From the NCBI GenBank assembly GCA_050247235.1, contig JBFWUN010000002.1:1-64000 (forward strand): a stretch of DNA of 64,000 nt, given 5' to 3'. Positions 1-7,731 of this stretch are shown in pieces (position 1 is the stretch's first letter; every line of letters begins with the position of its first letter). The notes under the pieces are model-generated. The model was not told the origin of the DNA, did not search any database, and saw only the letters and a program-made list of their open reading frames with translations. Made by a program: the position numbers and the translations under genes. This DNA comes from CAIKBL01 sp050247235. Its GTDB lineage: Bacteria > Pseudomonadota > Gammaproteobacteria > Ga0077536.

Positions 1-417
1 GGCGCGGCCCTGTGCCGGCCGGCGCGACTGGTGGCGCTCGCTGACGTCTACGCGGCGATGGTGCTGCCCCGGCAGTACCGCGACGGCATCCACGTGCAGC
101 GGGCCTTGCGCGAGATATTCCTGCAGCGCGGGACGCATATCGATGCCGCTCTCGCGGCCGATTTCATCAATCGACTGGGCGTCTTTCCGCCCGGGATCTT
201 CGTCCGTCTTCACAACGGGGAAACCGGCGTCGTGATCGAGCGCGGGCGCCCCCGCCCAAGCGCTCCTGTCGTCAGCTGCTTCCGCGCGCCGCACGGCGGC
301 ACCTACGTCCGCCCGCTTCATCGCAATACCGCGGCGGGGCCTGGCTACTCGATCGCCGAGGTTCTCCGCCGCCAGCCCCTGCCCTGTCCTATACCGGTTC
401 TCTGGGCCGCCGCCTGA
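1..417 (+). CDS. HD-GYP domain phosphodiesterase, C-terminal fragment cut by window edge
   Basis: The frame is open from the first base, so only the C-terminal end of a longer protein is present. The visible part matches the end of HD-GYP domains: an ALADVYAAM stretch (after the GYP region, usually ADVYDA), then a helical segment and the typical closing motif around LGVFPPGIFVRLHNGE. HD-GYP proteins hydrolyse cyclic-di-GMP; the metal-binding HD residues and any sensor domain lie outside the window. The last 40 residues after the domain are Pro/Arg rich. The family call is inferred from this C-terminal signature only. Confidence 0.75.
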   Translation, partial: GAALCRPARLVALADVYAAMVLPRQYRDGIHVQRALREIFLQRGTHIDAALAADFINRLGVFPPGIFVRLHNGETGVVIERGRPRPSAPVVSCFRAPHGGTYVRPLHRNTAAGPGYSIAEVLRRQPLPCPIPVLWAAA

Positions 418-490
418 GGGACCACCGCCCGCCGCGTGGACGTCGGTCCATCGCGTCCCGGATAATCGCGTATCGATCGGGAATCGCCGC

Positions 491-1732
491 GTGGAAATCG
501 TTCTCAAGTACCTGCTGCTGTTGCGCAGCGTCGTGATCGTCGGCCAGCTCGTCGGGCTCGTCGTGATTGATCATGGCTTCCACGTGGATGTCCCGTGGTG
601 GCCGGTACTGACCACCTTGACGCTGCTCACCGTGCTCACCATCCACTCCTGGCGTGAACTCCGCGCGCCGCGTCGCGTGTCTGCGCGCGCCTTCGTCGTG
701 CAGCTGCTCGCCGACATCGCGGCACTGTCGGTGCTGGTGTTCTTCACCGGCGGTTCGCTGAATCCGTTCATTACGCTGTTCCTGCTGCCCATCATCTTCG
801 CAGCGGCGGCCCTGCCATCCCTGCACACGGCCATCGTTGCCGGCTCGGCAGCACTTGCGTACACGACGCTGATGTTCGTCCATCAGCCGGTCCACCACGC
901 AGCGACGCACGTCAGGGGAATCGACCTGCACATCTGGGGAATGTGGTACGGATTCCTGCTCAGCGCGGCGTGCGTGGCCGCGTTCGTCGCGCGAATCGCC
1001 CGCGTGCTGCGTGAACAGGACGCCGCGCTCGCCGAGGCACGCGAGCAGGTCCTGCGCAATGAACGCGTCGTCGCGCTGGGTACGCTGGCGGCCGGGACTG
1101 CCCACGAGCTCGGAACCCCGCTCGCGACGATGTCCATCATCGCCCACGATCTCGCGACCGATCTCACCGACCAGCCCGGGCTCAAGCGCGCCGTGCAGCT
1201 TCTCCAGGGTGAACTGCGGCGCTGCAAGGAGACGCTCGCGCGACTCGCAGTGGACGCCGGTCAGCTGCCCGCCGAAGAAGGTGGACGCGTATCGCTGCGC
1301 GCGTTCCTCGAGCAGTTGTGGGCGGATTTCCGTGCGCTGAATCCCGGCGTTGAACTCCGCCTGGACGGCGTCGCGCCCGGCGAGGCCTGCGAGATCGTCG
1401 CGGACCGCACGCTGCGGCAGGCGCTTCTGAATATCCTCAACAATGCGGCGGAGGCGTCGCGTTGCGCCGTCATGGTGTCAGGCACCTGGACGAAGACTCA
1501 GTTGACGCTCGAAATCGCGGACGACGGGCCCGGGATCAGCCGAGAGGTGCGGCCGAAGCTGGGGCGCGCGGTGATCACGTCGAAGGACGGCGGTATGGGA
1601 ATCGGGATCTACCTGGCGGCGACCACGCTCCAGCGGTTCGGCGGGGCGGTACAGTTCATGCCGCGCCCGCCCGGAGGAACGTGCGTCCGCGTAGAACTCC
1701 CGTTGTCGGTCCTGCGGGCCGATCCGCGATGA
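491..1732 (+). CDS. regB: RegB/PrrB-type redox sensor histidine kinase
   Basis: A 413-residue membrane kinase starting at GTG. About six transmembrane segments fill residues 1-170. Residues 87-93 read GGSLNPF, matching the quinone-binding GGxxNPF motif of RegB/PrrB. The H-box is AGTAHELGTP with His205, and Cys245 in the ELRRCKETL segment sits where RegB carries its redox-active cysteine. An N-box (NILNNAAEAS, near 315-324) and a DDGPG G-box (near 344-348) complete the ATPase domain. In known species RegB responds to quinone pool and oxygen state and phosphorylates RegA. It overlaps the next gene by 4 bp (ATGA), so the two are translationally coupled. Confidence 0.9.
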   Translation: MEIVLKYLLLLRSVVIVGQLVGLVVIDHGFHVDVPWWPVLTTLTLLTVLTIHSWRELRAPRRVSARAFVVQLLADIAALSVLVFFTGGSLNPFITLFLLPIIFAAAALPSLHTAIVAGSAALAYTTLMFVHQPVHHAATHVRGIDLHIWGMWYGFLLSAACVAAFVARIARVLREQDAALAEAREQVLRNERVVALGTLAAGTAHELGTPLATMSIIAHDLATDLTDQPGLKRAVQLLQGELRRCKETLARLAVDAGQLPAEEGGRVSLRAFLEQLWADFRALNPGVELRLDGVAPGEACEIVADRTLRQALLNILNNAAEASRCAVMVSGTWTKTQLTLEIADDGPGISREVRPKLGRAVITSKDGGMGIGIYLAATTLQRFGGAVQFMPRPPGGTCVRVELPLSVLRADPR

Positions 1733-2259
1733 AAGACCTGCTCATCGTCGACGACGACCGCACGTTCTGCGAGGTGCTCGCCGGCGCGCTGATGCGTCGA
1801 GGCATCGAGACGCGACATGCGCAGTCCGCACAGGCGGCCCGCGCGCTGCTCGCGCAGCGCCCGACTGAAGGCATCGTGCTCGATCTGCGTCTGGCCACCG
1901 AGAACGGCCTGGAGCTGGTCCCAGAATTCTGTCGACAGGTGCCCGGCGTGCGGATCGTGGTGCTCACCGGGTACGCCAGCATCGCGACGGCGGTCGAGGC
2001 GATCAAGCGTGGCGCGCACCACTACCTGACGAAGCCGACCGATGTCGCCACGCTGCTTGCAGCGTTCGCGCACGAGCCGGGCGCGACTGCGCCCGTGCCG
2101 GAGACACCGCCGACGCCCCTCGAACGGCTCGAATGGGAGTACATTCAACAGGCGCTCGTCGAGGCCGACGGCAATGTCTCGGTGGCCGCCGCGCGGCTTG
2201 GTTTGCACCGCCGGACCTTGCAGAGAAAGCTCAAGAAGCGACCCGCAGGATTGAAGTAG
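1729..2259 (+). CDS. regA: RegA/ActR-type response regulator
   Basis: A 176-residue regulator beginning at the ATG that overlaps the regB stop codon. The receiver domain (1-115) has the acidic pair Asp8/Asp9, phospho-acceptor Asp52 (in LDLRL), Thr80 and Lys102. A proline-rich linker (about 118-130) leads to a Fis-type helix-turn-helix (about 137-170). This compact arrangement with a Pro linker is typical of RegA/PrrA/ActR rather than OmpR or NarL types. With RegB it probably controls respiratory or redox-linked genes; targets cannot be told from this window. An in-frame extension upstream inside regB exists but is in the wrong coding context, so it was not used. Confidence 0.9.
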   Translation: MKDLLIVDDDRTFCEVLAGALMRRGIETRHAQSAQAARALLAQRPTEGIVLDLRLATENGLELVPEFCRQVPGVRIVVLTGYASIATAVEAIKRGAHHYLTKPTDVATLLAAFAHEPGATAPVPETPPTPLERLEWEYIQQALVEADGNVSVAAARLGLHRRTLQRKLKKRPAGLK

Positions 2260-2261
2260 CA

Positions 2262-2936
2262 ATGCACATGACCGCTCACAACCTGCCCGCGACCGCGGGG
2301 AACCACGATCTCCGCGCGCGCCTCGCACTCGACGGTGAACCGAGTGAAGTCCCCGTCAGCCTGCATGTTCCGGATACACCCCAAGGCGCACCGCTCGTGA
2401 TCGTGCTGCACTATGGCGGGCCACCGGTCGGGTACTACGGCCGGGGACTGCTGGAGCAGCTTGTCCTGCCCGCGTGGCGCGATCTCGGCGCAGTGTACGC
2501 CGCGCCGGTGCTTCGCGGCGATGCATGGCAGTCATTGGACAACAAAGCCGCCGTACGTGCGCTCGTCGCGGCCTGTCATGCGCACTACGGAACCGATTCA
2601 CGTTCATGTTACCTGGTGGGTTACAGCCTCGGTGCGATCGGCGCATGGCATTGGCTCGCGGAACGCACGCACCCGTTTTCCGCGGTCGTGCCGGTGGCCG
2701 GACGCGTCCCCGACGACCTCGCCCGCTTCGATACCCCCACGTACGCGCTCCATTCGACCGCGGATCGCCTGTTCCCGAGCGACGCTGTGATTGCCCGCTG
2801 TGAAGCGCTGCGCGCGGCCGGCAGCCCACTTCACTGGCGCGTGCTTGATGGCATCGATCACTTCAACGTCGGCGGTTACCGCCACGCGCTTGCCGCGCTC
2901 GTCGACTCGCTGCCTGGACGCCCTGCACAACGCTGA
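2262..2936 (+). CDS. Alpha/beta hydrolase (phospholipase/carboxylesterase-like)
   Basis: A 224-residue cytosolic-looking hydrolase whose ATG follows the regA stop by two bases. The nucleophile elbow is GYSLG (Ser about residue 125), preceded by an HYGG loop near residue 47 that can form the oxyanion hole. An Asp in HSTADRLFP and a His in GIDHFNVGG complete a likely catalytic triad. It resembles the esterase/phospholipase and dienelactone hydrolase families; the substrate cannot be assigned. The close spacing suggests cotranscription with regBA, though no functional link is known. Confidence 0.75.
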   Translation: MHMTAHNLPATAGNHDLRARLALDGEPSEVPVSLHVPDTPQGAPLVIVLHYGGPPVGYYGRGLLEQLVLPAWRDLGAVYAAPVLRGDAWQSLDNKAAVRALVAACHAHYGTDSRSCYLVGYSLGAIGAWHWLAERTHPFSAVVPVAGRVPDDLARFDTPTYALHSTADRLFPSDAVIARCEALRAAGSPLHWRVLDGIDHFNVGGYRHALAALVDSLPGRPAQR

Positions 2937-3001
2937 GTTCGACGTCCGCGCGAGGTCGCATGACGGGCCCGCGCTGACGCTGCCGCAAGGCCATAATTTC
3001 C

Positions 3002-3029
3002 TTGCAATCAAGGCCGAAACGTGTACATT
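3002..3029 (+). promoter_or_regulatory. Predicted sigma-70 promoter of the speED leader transcript
   Basis: A -35 box TTGCAA (3002-3007) and a -10 box TACATT (3024-3029) are separated by 16 bp. Transcription would begin near 3036, giving a leader of about 360 nt before speE. Predicted by eye from the consensus; no start-site data. Confidence 0.55.
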
Positions 3030-3093
3030 GCGCGCTCCGCAATAGGCCGGGGGTCTTGTGAGTTGTTCCAGGCGTAGGACAAGCATTCTGTGG

Positions 3094-3321
3094 AGGAGGC
3101 GCCACTCCTAGGCCGCGGCCGGATTTCAGAAACCGCGCAGCGCCGGAGTGCGCTGTACTCGTGGTGGGCGATGCCCGTGATTCCATCGACGAGGGTTTCT
3201 GTAAATGCACGATGACTTCCCGATCCGGGAACGACTGCTCCCGAGATCCGCTGGCTGCCCAGTCAGCTGTTTCACTTCCTGGCTTCATGCCGGGACAGTC
3301 GGTTCGCATGATGGCACCGAC
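3094..3321 (+). promoter_or_regulatory. Highly structured 5' leader of speE-speD, riboswitch-like
   Basis: Six perfect or near-perfect stems occur in order: AGGAG/CTCCT (3094-3109); an outer 8-bp stem CAGAAACC/GGTTTCTG (3127-3134 with 3194-3201) enclosing a 6-bp hairpin (3138-3155) and a stem CTCGT/ACGAG (3158-3162 with 3189-3193) that itself holds GGGC-GAT-GCCC (3166-3176); a long hairpin 3222-3248 with one bulge; a 7-bp hairpin 3250-3267; and GTCGGT/ACCGAC (3298-3321). The 3127-3201 part is a compact three-way junction. Its 3' strands contain GAGGG (3191-3195), the only Shine-Dalgarno-like sequence for the upstream frame at 3205. I could not match it to a known riboswitch class. Ligand control by polyamines or S-adenosylmethionine is a guess from the downstream genes. 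Confidence 0.5.
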
Positions 3322-3396
3322 GCTTTCCATTACTTCGACACCACTCTGACGGTCGCATGCGCGCGCCGGCGTCCTGCCGTCGCCGCCATGGTTTAG
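3205..3396 (+). CDS. Possible upstream open reading frame (63 codons) leading into speE
   Basis: An ATG at 3205 has GAGGG nine bases upstream. The frame runs to a TAG at 3394-3396, three bases before the speE GTG and in the same frame. speE has no visible Shine-Dalgarno of its own, so reinitiation or coupling from this frame would explain its translation. Third-position G+C looks lower than in neighbouring genes, which argues against a conserved functional protein, and much of it overlaps RNA hairpins. The peptide contains DAFHYFDTTLT near its middle; no family recognised. It may be a regulatory leader peptide or simply chance. Confidence 0.3.
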   Translation: MHDDFPIRERLLPRSAGCPVSCFTSWLHAGTVGSHDGTDAFHYFDTTLTVACARRRPAVAAMV

Positions 3397-3399
3397 CGC

Positions 3400-4263
3400 G
3401 TGGCAATCCGCTTCCAGGAGGCCTTGTACGGTGACGAGGTGTTCCAGGGCTTCACCGCCGATACCCTGCTGTTCGAAGGCGAGACCCCCTTCCAGAAGGT
3501 GCAGATTTTCGCCACGCGACGCTGGGGCAAGGTACTCGTGCTCGATGGTGTCGTGCAGACCACCGAAAAGGACGAATTCGTCTACCACGAAATGCTGACG
3601 CACGTGCCTCTGTTCGCGTGCGCCGACCTGCGGCGGGTGATGATCGTTGGCGGTGGCGACGGTGGCATCCTGCGCGAAGTGCTCAAGCACGACATCGATC
3701 GCGTCGACATGGTGGAGATCGACCGTACGGTAGTCGACTACTGCATTGCGCACATGCCGTCACTGAACGACGGCGGCGCGATCTACCGCGATCCGCGCGC
3801 GGAACTCGTCATCGAGGATGCCTTCGAGTTCATGCAGCGCGAACGGCGCAAGTACGATGCGATCCTGGTCGACTCCACCGATCCGATTGGTGCCGCCGAG
3901 GTGCTGTTTTCCAACACGTTCTACGAACTGTGCCGAAACGCACTCAATCCCGGTGGTGCGCTCGCGCTGCAGGACGGTGTGATCTTCCTGCAGCCCGACG
4001 AGCCCCGGAACAGCATGCGGCTGCTGCGACGGCTCGGCCTGTTGGCGAGGTGCTACGCGATCGCGGTGCCTACCTACTACGGTGGCAACATGACGCTGGG
4101 ACTGGCCAGCGATTCACGGTCCACCCTGCAGCCCGACCTCGCGGTCATTCGTTCCCGTTTCGACGCGGCAGGGTTCGGAACACGGCATTACACCCCGGAG
4201 CTGCACTGCGCGAGTTTCGTGTTGCCGCGATGGATGGACGAAATCACAGGAGGTTTGGCATGA
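3400..4263 (+). CDS. speE: Spermidine synthase
   Basis: A 287-residue aminopropyltransferase of normal length that moves the aminopropyl group from decarboxylated S-adenosylmethionine to putrescine. The GTG start matches the family N-terminus (FQEALYGDEVFQGF). The signature VLDGVVQTTEKDEFVYHEM covers residues 48-65, the nucleotide-binding GGGDGG is at 84-89, and the catalytic VDSTDPIG is at 157-164. No clear ribosome binding site precedes the start, which lies at the end of a long folded leader. Its last bases overlap the speD start by 4 bp. Cytosolic polyamine synthesis. Confidence 0.93.
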   Translation: MAIRFQEALYGDEVFQGFTADTLLFEGETPFQKVQIFATRRWGKVLVLDGVVQTTEKDEFVYHEMLTHVPLFACADLRRVMIVGGGDGGILREVLKHDIDRVDMVEIDRTVVDYCIAHMPSLNDGGAIYRDPRAELVIEDAFEFMQRERRKYDAILVDSTDPIGAAEVLFSNTFYELCRNALNPGGALALQDGVIFLQPDEPRNSMRLLRRLGLLARCYAIAVPTYYGGNMTLGLASDSRSTLQPDLAVIRSRFDAAGFGTRHYTPELHCASFVLPRWMDEITGGLA

Positions 4264-4676
4264 ACGAAGGTTCCCTGGACCACTTCAAGACCGATTCGAA
4301 CGGTGTGCGCTACGCCGGTGATCATCTGCTGATCGAGTTCTGGGGTGCCGAACACCTCAAGGAGCCAGAGTACATCTGCCGTGCACTCGAGGACGGCGCG
4401 CGCGCCGCGGGCGCGACGATCCTGCACTCGCATTATCATCATTTCGGTGATGGCGAAGGCGTCAGCGGCGTCACGGTGCTTGCCGAAAGCCACATCACCA
4501 TTCATACGTGGCCGGAAGTCGGATACGCTGCGATCGACGTCTTCATGTGCGGAGATGCCGATCCGCGCAGCTGCCTTGCGCTGCTCGAGGAGCGCTTCAA
4601 CCCGCGGGAAGTGATTGCGCAGAATCACCAGCGCGGCAGCTGGTCCGCCGCAGCGCCGGCACAACGGGTCGCCTGA
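4260..4676 (+). CDS. speD: S-adenosylmethionine decarboxylase proenzyme
   Basis: A 138-residue proenzyme of the short prokaryotic class 1B type. It cleaves itself between Glu76 and Ser77 in the LAESHITIHTWPE motif to make a pyruvoyl cofactor, and yields decarboxylated S-adenosylmethionine, the substrate of SpeE. The ATG overlaps the speE stop, with AGGAGG just upstream inside speE. Length and motif agree with the family. The order speE then speD in one coupled unit means both respond to the same leader. Confidence 0.93.
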   Translation: MNEGSLDHFKTDSNGVRYAGDHLLIEFWGAEHLKEPEYICRALEDGARAAGATILHSHYHHFGDGEGVSGVTVLAESHITIHTWPEVGYAAIDVFMCGDADPRSCLALLEERFNPREVIAQNHQRGSWSAAAPAQRVA

Positions 4677-4770
4677 TCCCCGCGGCGAGATCAGACCGGC
4701 CACGGAAGGTATCCTGGCCGGTCTGTTCGTCCAGGCACGGTGGCAACGTGCCGCGCCCTCCCCGCGTCAC

Positions 4771-5700
4771 TCAGACGGAGGGCGGTACTGCCGGCACCTG
4801 TTCCGTGAATATTGCTTCCCGGGCGCGTTCCATGATCGACACGATCGCCGGGTGTTTCAGCTTCCGTTCGGGCGTGATGGCGTAGAAGCGCTCCTGGACG
4901 GCCGGGAGTCTGCCCACCAGCTGGACGTGATAGCCCCGGCAGATCTCGTTTTCGATGGCGGTGGGCCCACAGAAGAGTCCCACGCCGACCTGCCCGAATG
5001 CCTTCATCAGTGCACTGTCGTCGAACTCCCCGGCCGACAGCGGCGCAATATTCTCCGCTTCGAACCACGCATCGAGCTGGTTGCGCAGCGCCTGCTGGTG
5101 CGCCGGCAGCAGCAGCGGTGCCCCGTTGAGGCTGGCCGGAAAATCACGCCGGTAGCGCTTGGCGAGGGTCGGAGCGCCGAACACGCTGACGCCACTCGTA
5201 CCGAGCAGGTGATGATACGCGCGGACATTGAGTCCCGCCGGCACCGGCTTGTCGGACAGCACCATGTCGAGTCGATGCACCGCGAGTTCGGACAGCAGGT
5301 TCTCGAGCGTACCCTCGTGGCACCTCAATCGCAGCGGCTCCTGCAGGTTGAGAACCGGTTCGACAACCCGGTAGGTGATCAGCTTCGGAATCGAGTCGAC
5401 GATGCCGACGTTGAATGCGAGCGGCAGACCCGGCTTCTTGCCGCGCACCACCTGGGCGAGTTCGGCACCGAGGGAGAAGATCTCGTCCGCATACTGGAAC
5501 ACGAGCTGCCCCATTTCCGACAGCACGAGGCGGCGCCCGGCGCGCACGAACAACCGTTCCCCGATTGCTTCGTCGAGCAGCCTGAGCTGGCCGCTGATCG
5601 TCTGCGGTGTGAGGTGCAGCGCTTCCGACGCCTTGGCGATGCTGCCCTGGCGCGCGACCGTCCAGAAATAGAGCAGGTGACTGTAATTCAAGTGTCGCAT
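4771..5700 (-). CDS. nhaR: LysR-family transcriptional activator NhaR
   Basis: A 309-residue LysR regulator. The N-terminal winged helix-turn-helix (about 3-62) carries the NhaR-like opening HLNYSHLLYFWTVARQGS and the recognition stretch HLTPQTISGQLRLLDE. The effector-binding domain fills the rest. In Escherichia coli NhaR activates the sodium/proton antiporter gene nhaA in response to sodium and also biofilm genes; no antiporter is adjacent here, so its target is unknown. Convergent with speED upstream and in tandem with htpX, whose start lies further right. Confidence 0.85.
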   Translation of the reverse strand: MRHLNYSHLLYFWTVARQGSIAKASEALHLTPQTISGQLRLLDEAIGERLFVRAGRRLVLSEMGQLVFQYADEIFSLGAELAQVVRGKKPGLPLAFNVGIVDSIPKLITYRVVEPVLNLQEPLRLRCHEGTLENLLSELAVHRLDMVLSDKPVPAGLNVRAYHHLLGTSGVSVFGAPTLAKRYRRDFPASLNGAPLLLPAHQQALRNQLDAWFEAENIAPLSAGEFDDSALMKAFGQVGVGLFCGPTAIENEICRGYHVQLVGRLPAVQERFYAITPERKLKHPAIVSIMERAREAIFTEQVPAVPPSV

Positions 5701-5755
5701 CGGTCCCCCTCAGTACACGTTCCGCTCGCCGTGGGCCGCTGCGACATTGACATTG

Positions 5756-6634
5756 TCACGGCGCCGCCGCACGGAGCGCGGCGATGCGCGCTTCGAGCGG
5801 CGGGTGCGAGAGAAACAGCGCGCGCAGTCCGGTCGGCTCGCCTCCGTTGATGCCGAATGCCGCGAGCTGGTCGGGCAGGTCGTGCGGCTCGCGCGTCGTG
5901 CGCAAGCGTTCCAGTGCGGCGATCATCTTGCCGCGGCCGGCGAGCGTCGCCGCCCCGGCGTCGGCACGGAATTCGCGCTGCCGGGAGAACCACATCACGA
6001 TTATGCTCGCCAGGATGCCGAACAGGATCTGGGCAACGAACGACGTGATGAAGAAACCGGGTCCGTGCCCGTCCTCGCTGCGGAACACGGCGCGGTCCAG
6101 CACGTGGCCGACGAGTCGCGACAGGAACACCACGAAGGTGTTCACGACCCCCTGGATCAGCGCGAGGGTGACCATGTCGCCGTTGGCGACATGGCTGACC
6201 TCGTGCGCGAGCACCGCTTCCACTTCATCCCGGTTCATCGCGCGCAGCAGTCCGGTGCTGACCGCGACGAGCGCGCTGTCACGCCGCGCCCCGGTTGCGA
6301 ACGCGTTCGGCTCCGGGGAGTCGAACACGCCTACGTCGGGCATTCCGATGCCGGCCTGTTCGGCCTGGCGGCGCACGGTGTCCACCAGCCATGCCTCGTG
6401 CGCGTTCGCCGGGGTGTCGATGAGCTGCACGCCCATCATCCGGATCGCGGACCACTTGGACATCGCGAGGGAGACCAGCGACCCCGCGAAACCGATGATC
6501 GCAGACATCGCGAGCAGAGAGGTGATGTCGAGGCCGCCCGCCGCCATGCGGTCAAGCCCGAGCAGGCGGAAGCTCACGGCAATCACGGCGAGTACCGCGA
6601 TATTGGTCAGCAGGAAAAGAGCGATTCGTTTCAT
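5756..6634 (-). CDS. htpX: Membrane zinc metalloprotease HtpX
   Basis: A 292-residue M48B protease. The start at MKRIALFLL gives the expected first membrane segment (about 4-24), followed by a second (about 35-56). The zinc site HEVSH is at 144-148, two further membrane segments lie near 155-175 and 190-215, and REFRAD supplies the third zinc ligand. HtpX degrades misfolded inner-membrane proteins together with FtsH. A clear heat-shock promoter was looked for upstream and not found. Length and motifs are those of the family. Confidence 0.92.
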   Translation of the reverse strand: MKRIALFLLTNIAVLAVIAVSFRLLGLDRMAAGGLDITSLLAMSAIIGFAGSLVSLAMSKWSAIRMMGVQLIDTPANAHEAWLVDTVRRQAEQAGIGMPDVGVFDSPEPNAFATGARRDSALVAVSTGLLRAMNRDEVEAVLAHEVSHVANGDMVTLALIQGVVNTFVVFLSRLVGHVLDRAVFRSEDGHGPGFFITSFVAQILFGILASIIVMWFSRQREFRADAGAATLAGRGKMIAALERLRTTREPHDLPDQLAAFGINGGEPTGLRALFLSHPPLEARIAALRAAAP

Positions 6635-7008
6635 GTCTTCGATCCTCGATGCGTCACCGGATGGCATGGGATATGCGCACGTGCCGGCACGTTTTAAAGG
6701 GCAGCATGCGTCTGCCCCTCCCCGCCAGCGCAAGGATAACCGCGGAGAACGTTAGTTATGCTCGAATTAATGCACCGGACTCAACGATTTTCCCGAATTC
6801 ACGAGAGCGCGCGGACGGCCGTCCGCGCGGGTGGGTGGCACGGCGGTCACGGGTCAGGGGCGAGGTCGCGCGCCGACAGGCTTCTGACGGGGTCTTGCGT
6901 GCTCGAACACGGCCGTTCGGCGCGCGCGCCGGTGGTTGAGTCGGTGCGCCGCTTGCGGGCAGAATCGGGAGAATCGTCTGCCACCAGGATCGGAATCGCG
7001 CGCCTCCT
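6635..7008. other. Divergent intergenic region with palindromes
   Basis: 374 bp between htpX and the SH3-like gene. No convincing gene is present. It holds a 22-bp perfect palindrome (6808-6829) and a 10-bp inverted repeat with about 40 bases between its arms (6867-6876 with 6917-6926). Both promoters of the divergent genes should lie here, but no clear -35/-10 pair stands out. The GC-rich arms could be operator sites or an RNA structure. Confidence 0.5.
6808..6829. repeat. 22-bp perfect palindrome
   Basis: The 11-bp half-site CGCGCGGACGG is followed directly by its reverse complement with no spacer. Such a symmetric site could bind a dimeric regulator or form a cruciform. It sits about 170 bp upstream of htpX and 180 bp upstream of the SH3-like gene. 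Confidence 0.6.
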
Positions 7009-7731
7009 ATGAACGTCGTCGACCCCATGCCGCAACGGGTGCCACTGGGAAGCGCCGGCTGGCTGCTGTACGGCGTATTCCTTGCCGTCTTCGGGGTGCA
7101 CGCCGATCCGCCAGGAACATCGCCCGGACCGTCGGTCGCGTCCACTGCTGTCGCACCGGCGCCGATCGATCAGGGCATGGCGATGCGCAATGCGGCCTTG
7201 CGCGACATGCCTGACCGCGCGGGCAAGGTCGTGGGACAACTGCCGGCCAATACCCCGGTCCTGCTGTTCGAGCGTGCGCGGCTGTGGGTGCGCGTGCGTC
7301 CGCTGAACGCCCCGGCGGACACCCCGCTCGCGTGGGCGTCCCTGCTCGATTTCCGGTTTGGCGCCGCTCCCACCGCGGCCGCCCCCGCCGCGGCTGTCCC
7401 GGGCCGCCCACCGGTGACCACCGGGGCCGGCGGCGTGTTCGCCGGGTTCTCGCGCTCGGTCAGCGGCCTGCTGGCCGGTTTCCAGGGGCGCAGCCGTCAC
7501 GGCGGCGACACCGCCACCATCGGGATCCGTGGCCTGACTTCGGCGGAACTGGGCGGTGCTGCGCCGGACTACCAGGGACTGGCCCGCATGGAGGGGTTCG
7601 CGATCACCCCGCAGGATGCGCAGGCGTACGCGTTCGCCGGCGGCCTGGTCCCGCAGCGGCTGGTGTACCTCGCCGCGCCGGCACCGGTCCCGGCCGCCGC
7701 CCCCGCACCTGAACGGCGTCCTTTCCGATGA
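7009..7731 (+). CDS. SH3-like domain envelope protein, partner of the M48 protease
   Basis: A 240-residue protein. Residues 17-32 are hydrophobic and look like a signal peptide or membrane anchor. Residues about 55-115 resemble a bacterial SH3 domain (AMRNAALRDMP, then VVGQLPANTPV and LWVRVR). An Ala/Pro-rich linker follows, then a segment with GIRGLTSAELGGAAPDYQGL and a Pro/Ala-rich tail. It overlaps the next protease gene by 4 bp (ATGA). Similar small SH3 proteins accompany BepA-like proteases in other proteobacteria (from memory). A role in binding substrate or peptidoglycan for the protease is inferred. Confidence 0.65.
   Translation: MNVVDPMPQRVPLGSAGWLLYGVFLAVFGVHADPPGTSPGPSVASTAVAPAPIDQGMAMRNAALRDMPDRAGKVVGQLPANTPVLLFERARLWVRVRPLNAPADTPLAWASLLDFRFGAAPTAAAPAAAVPGRPPVTTGAGGVFAGFSRSVSGLLAGFQGRSRHGGDTATIGIRGLTSAELGGAAPDYQGLARMEGFAITPQDAQAYAFAGGLVPQRLVYLAAPAPVPAAAPAPERRPFR

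Noticed and set aside
3127..3201. Hammerhead ribozyme in the three-way junction
   Set aside because: GAAA occurs in the closing helix, but the required CUGANGA core is absent.
3298..3321. tRNA-like T-arm (GGTTCGCAT in a hairpin)
   Set aside because: No acceptor, D or anticodon arms surround it; it is only one of several leader hairpins.
2863..3753. 296-codon minus-strand frame across the speE leader
   Set aside because: Antisense to speE and to the structured leader; no recognisable protein.
4615..5850. 411-codon plus-strand frame over nhaR
   Set aside because: Antisense shadow of the clear LysR gene; composition rich in Arg/Gln/His and without motifs.
6635..6720. Sigma-32 heat-shock promoter of htpX
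   Set aside because: A CTTTAAA-like -35 and a CCCAT-like -10 exist on the minus strand, but about 22 bp apart, too far for sigma-32.
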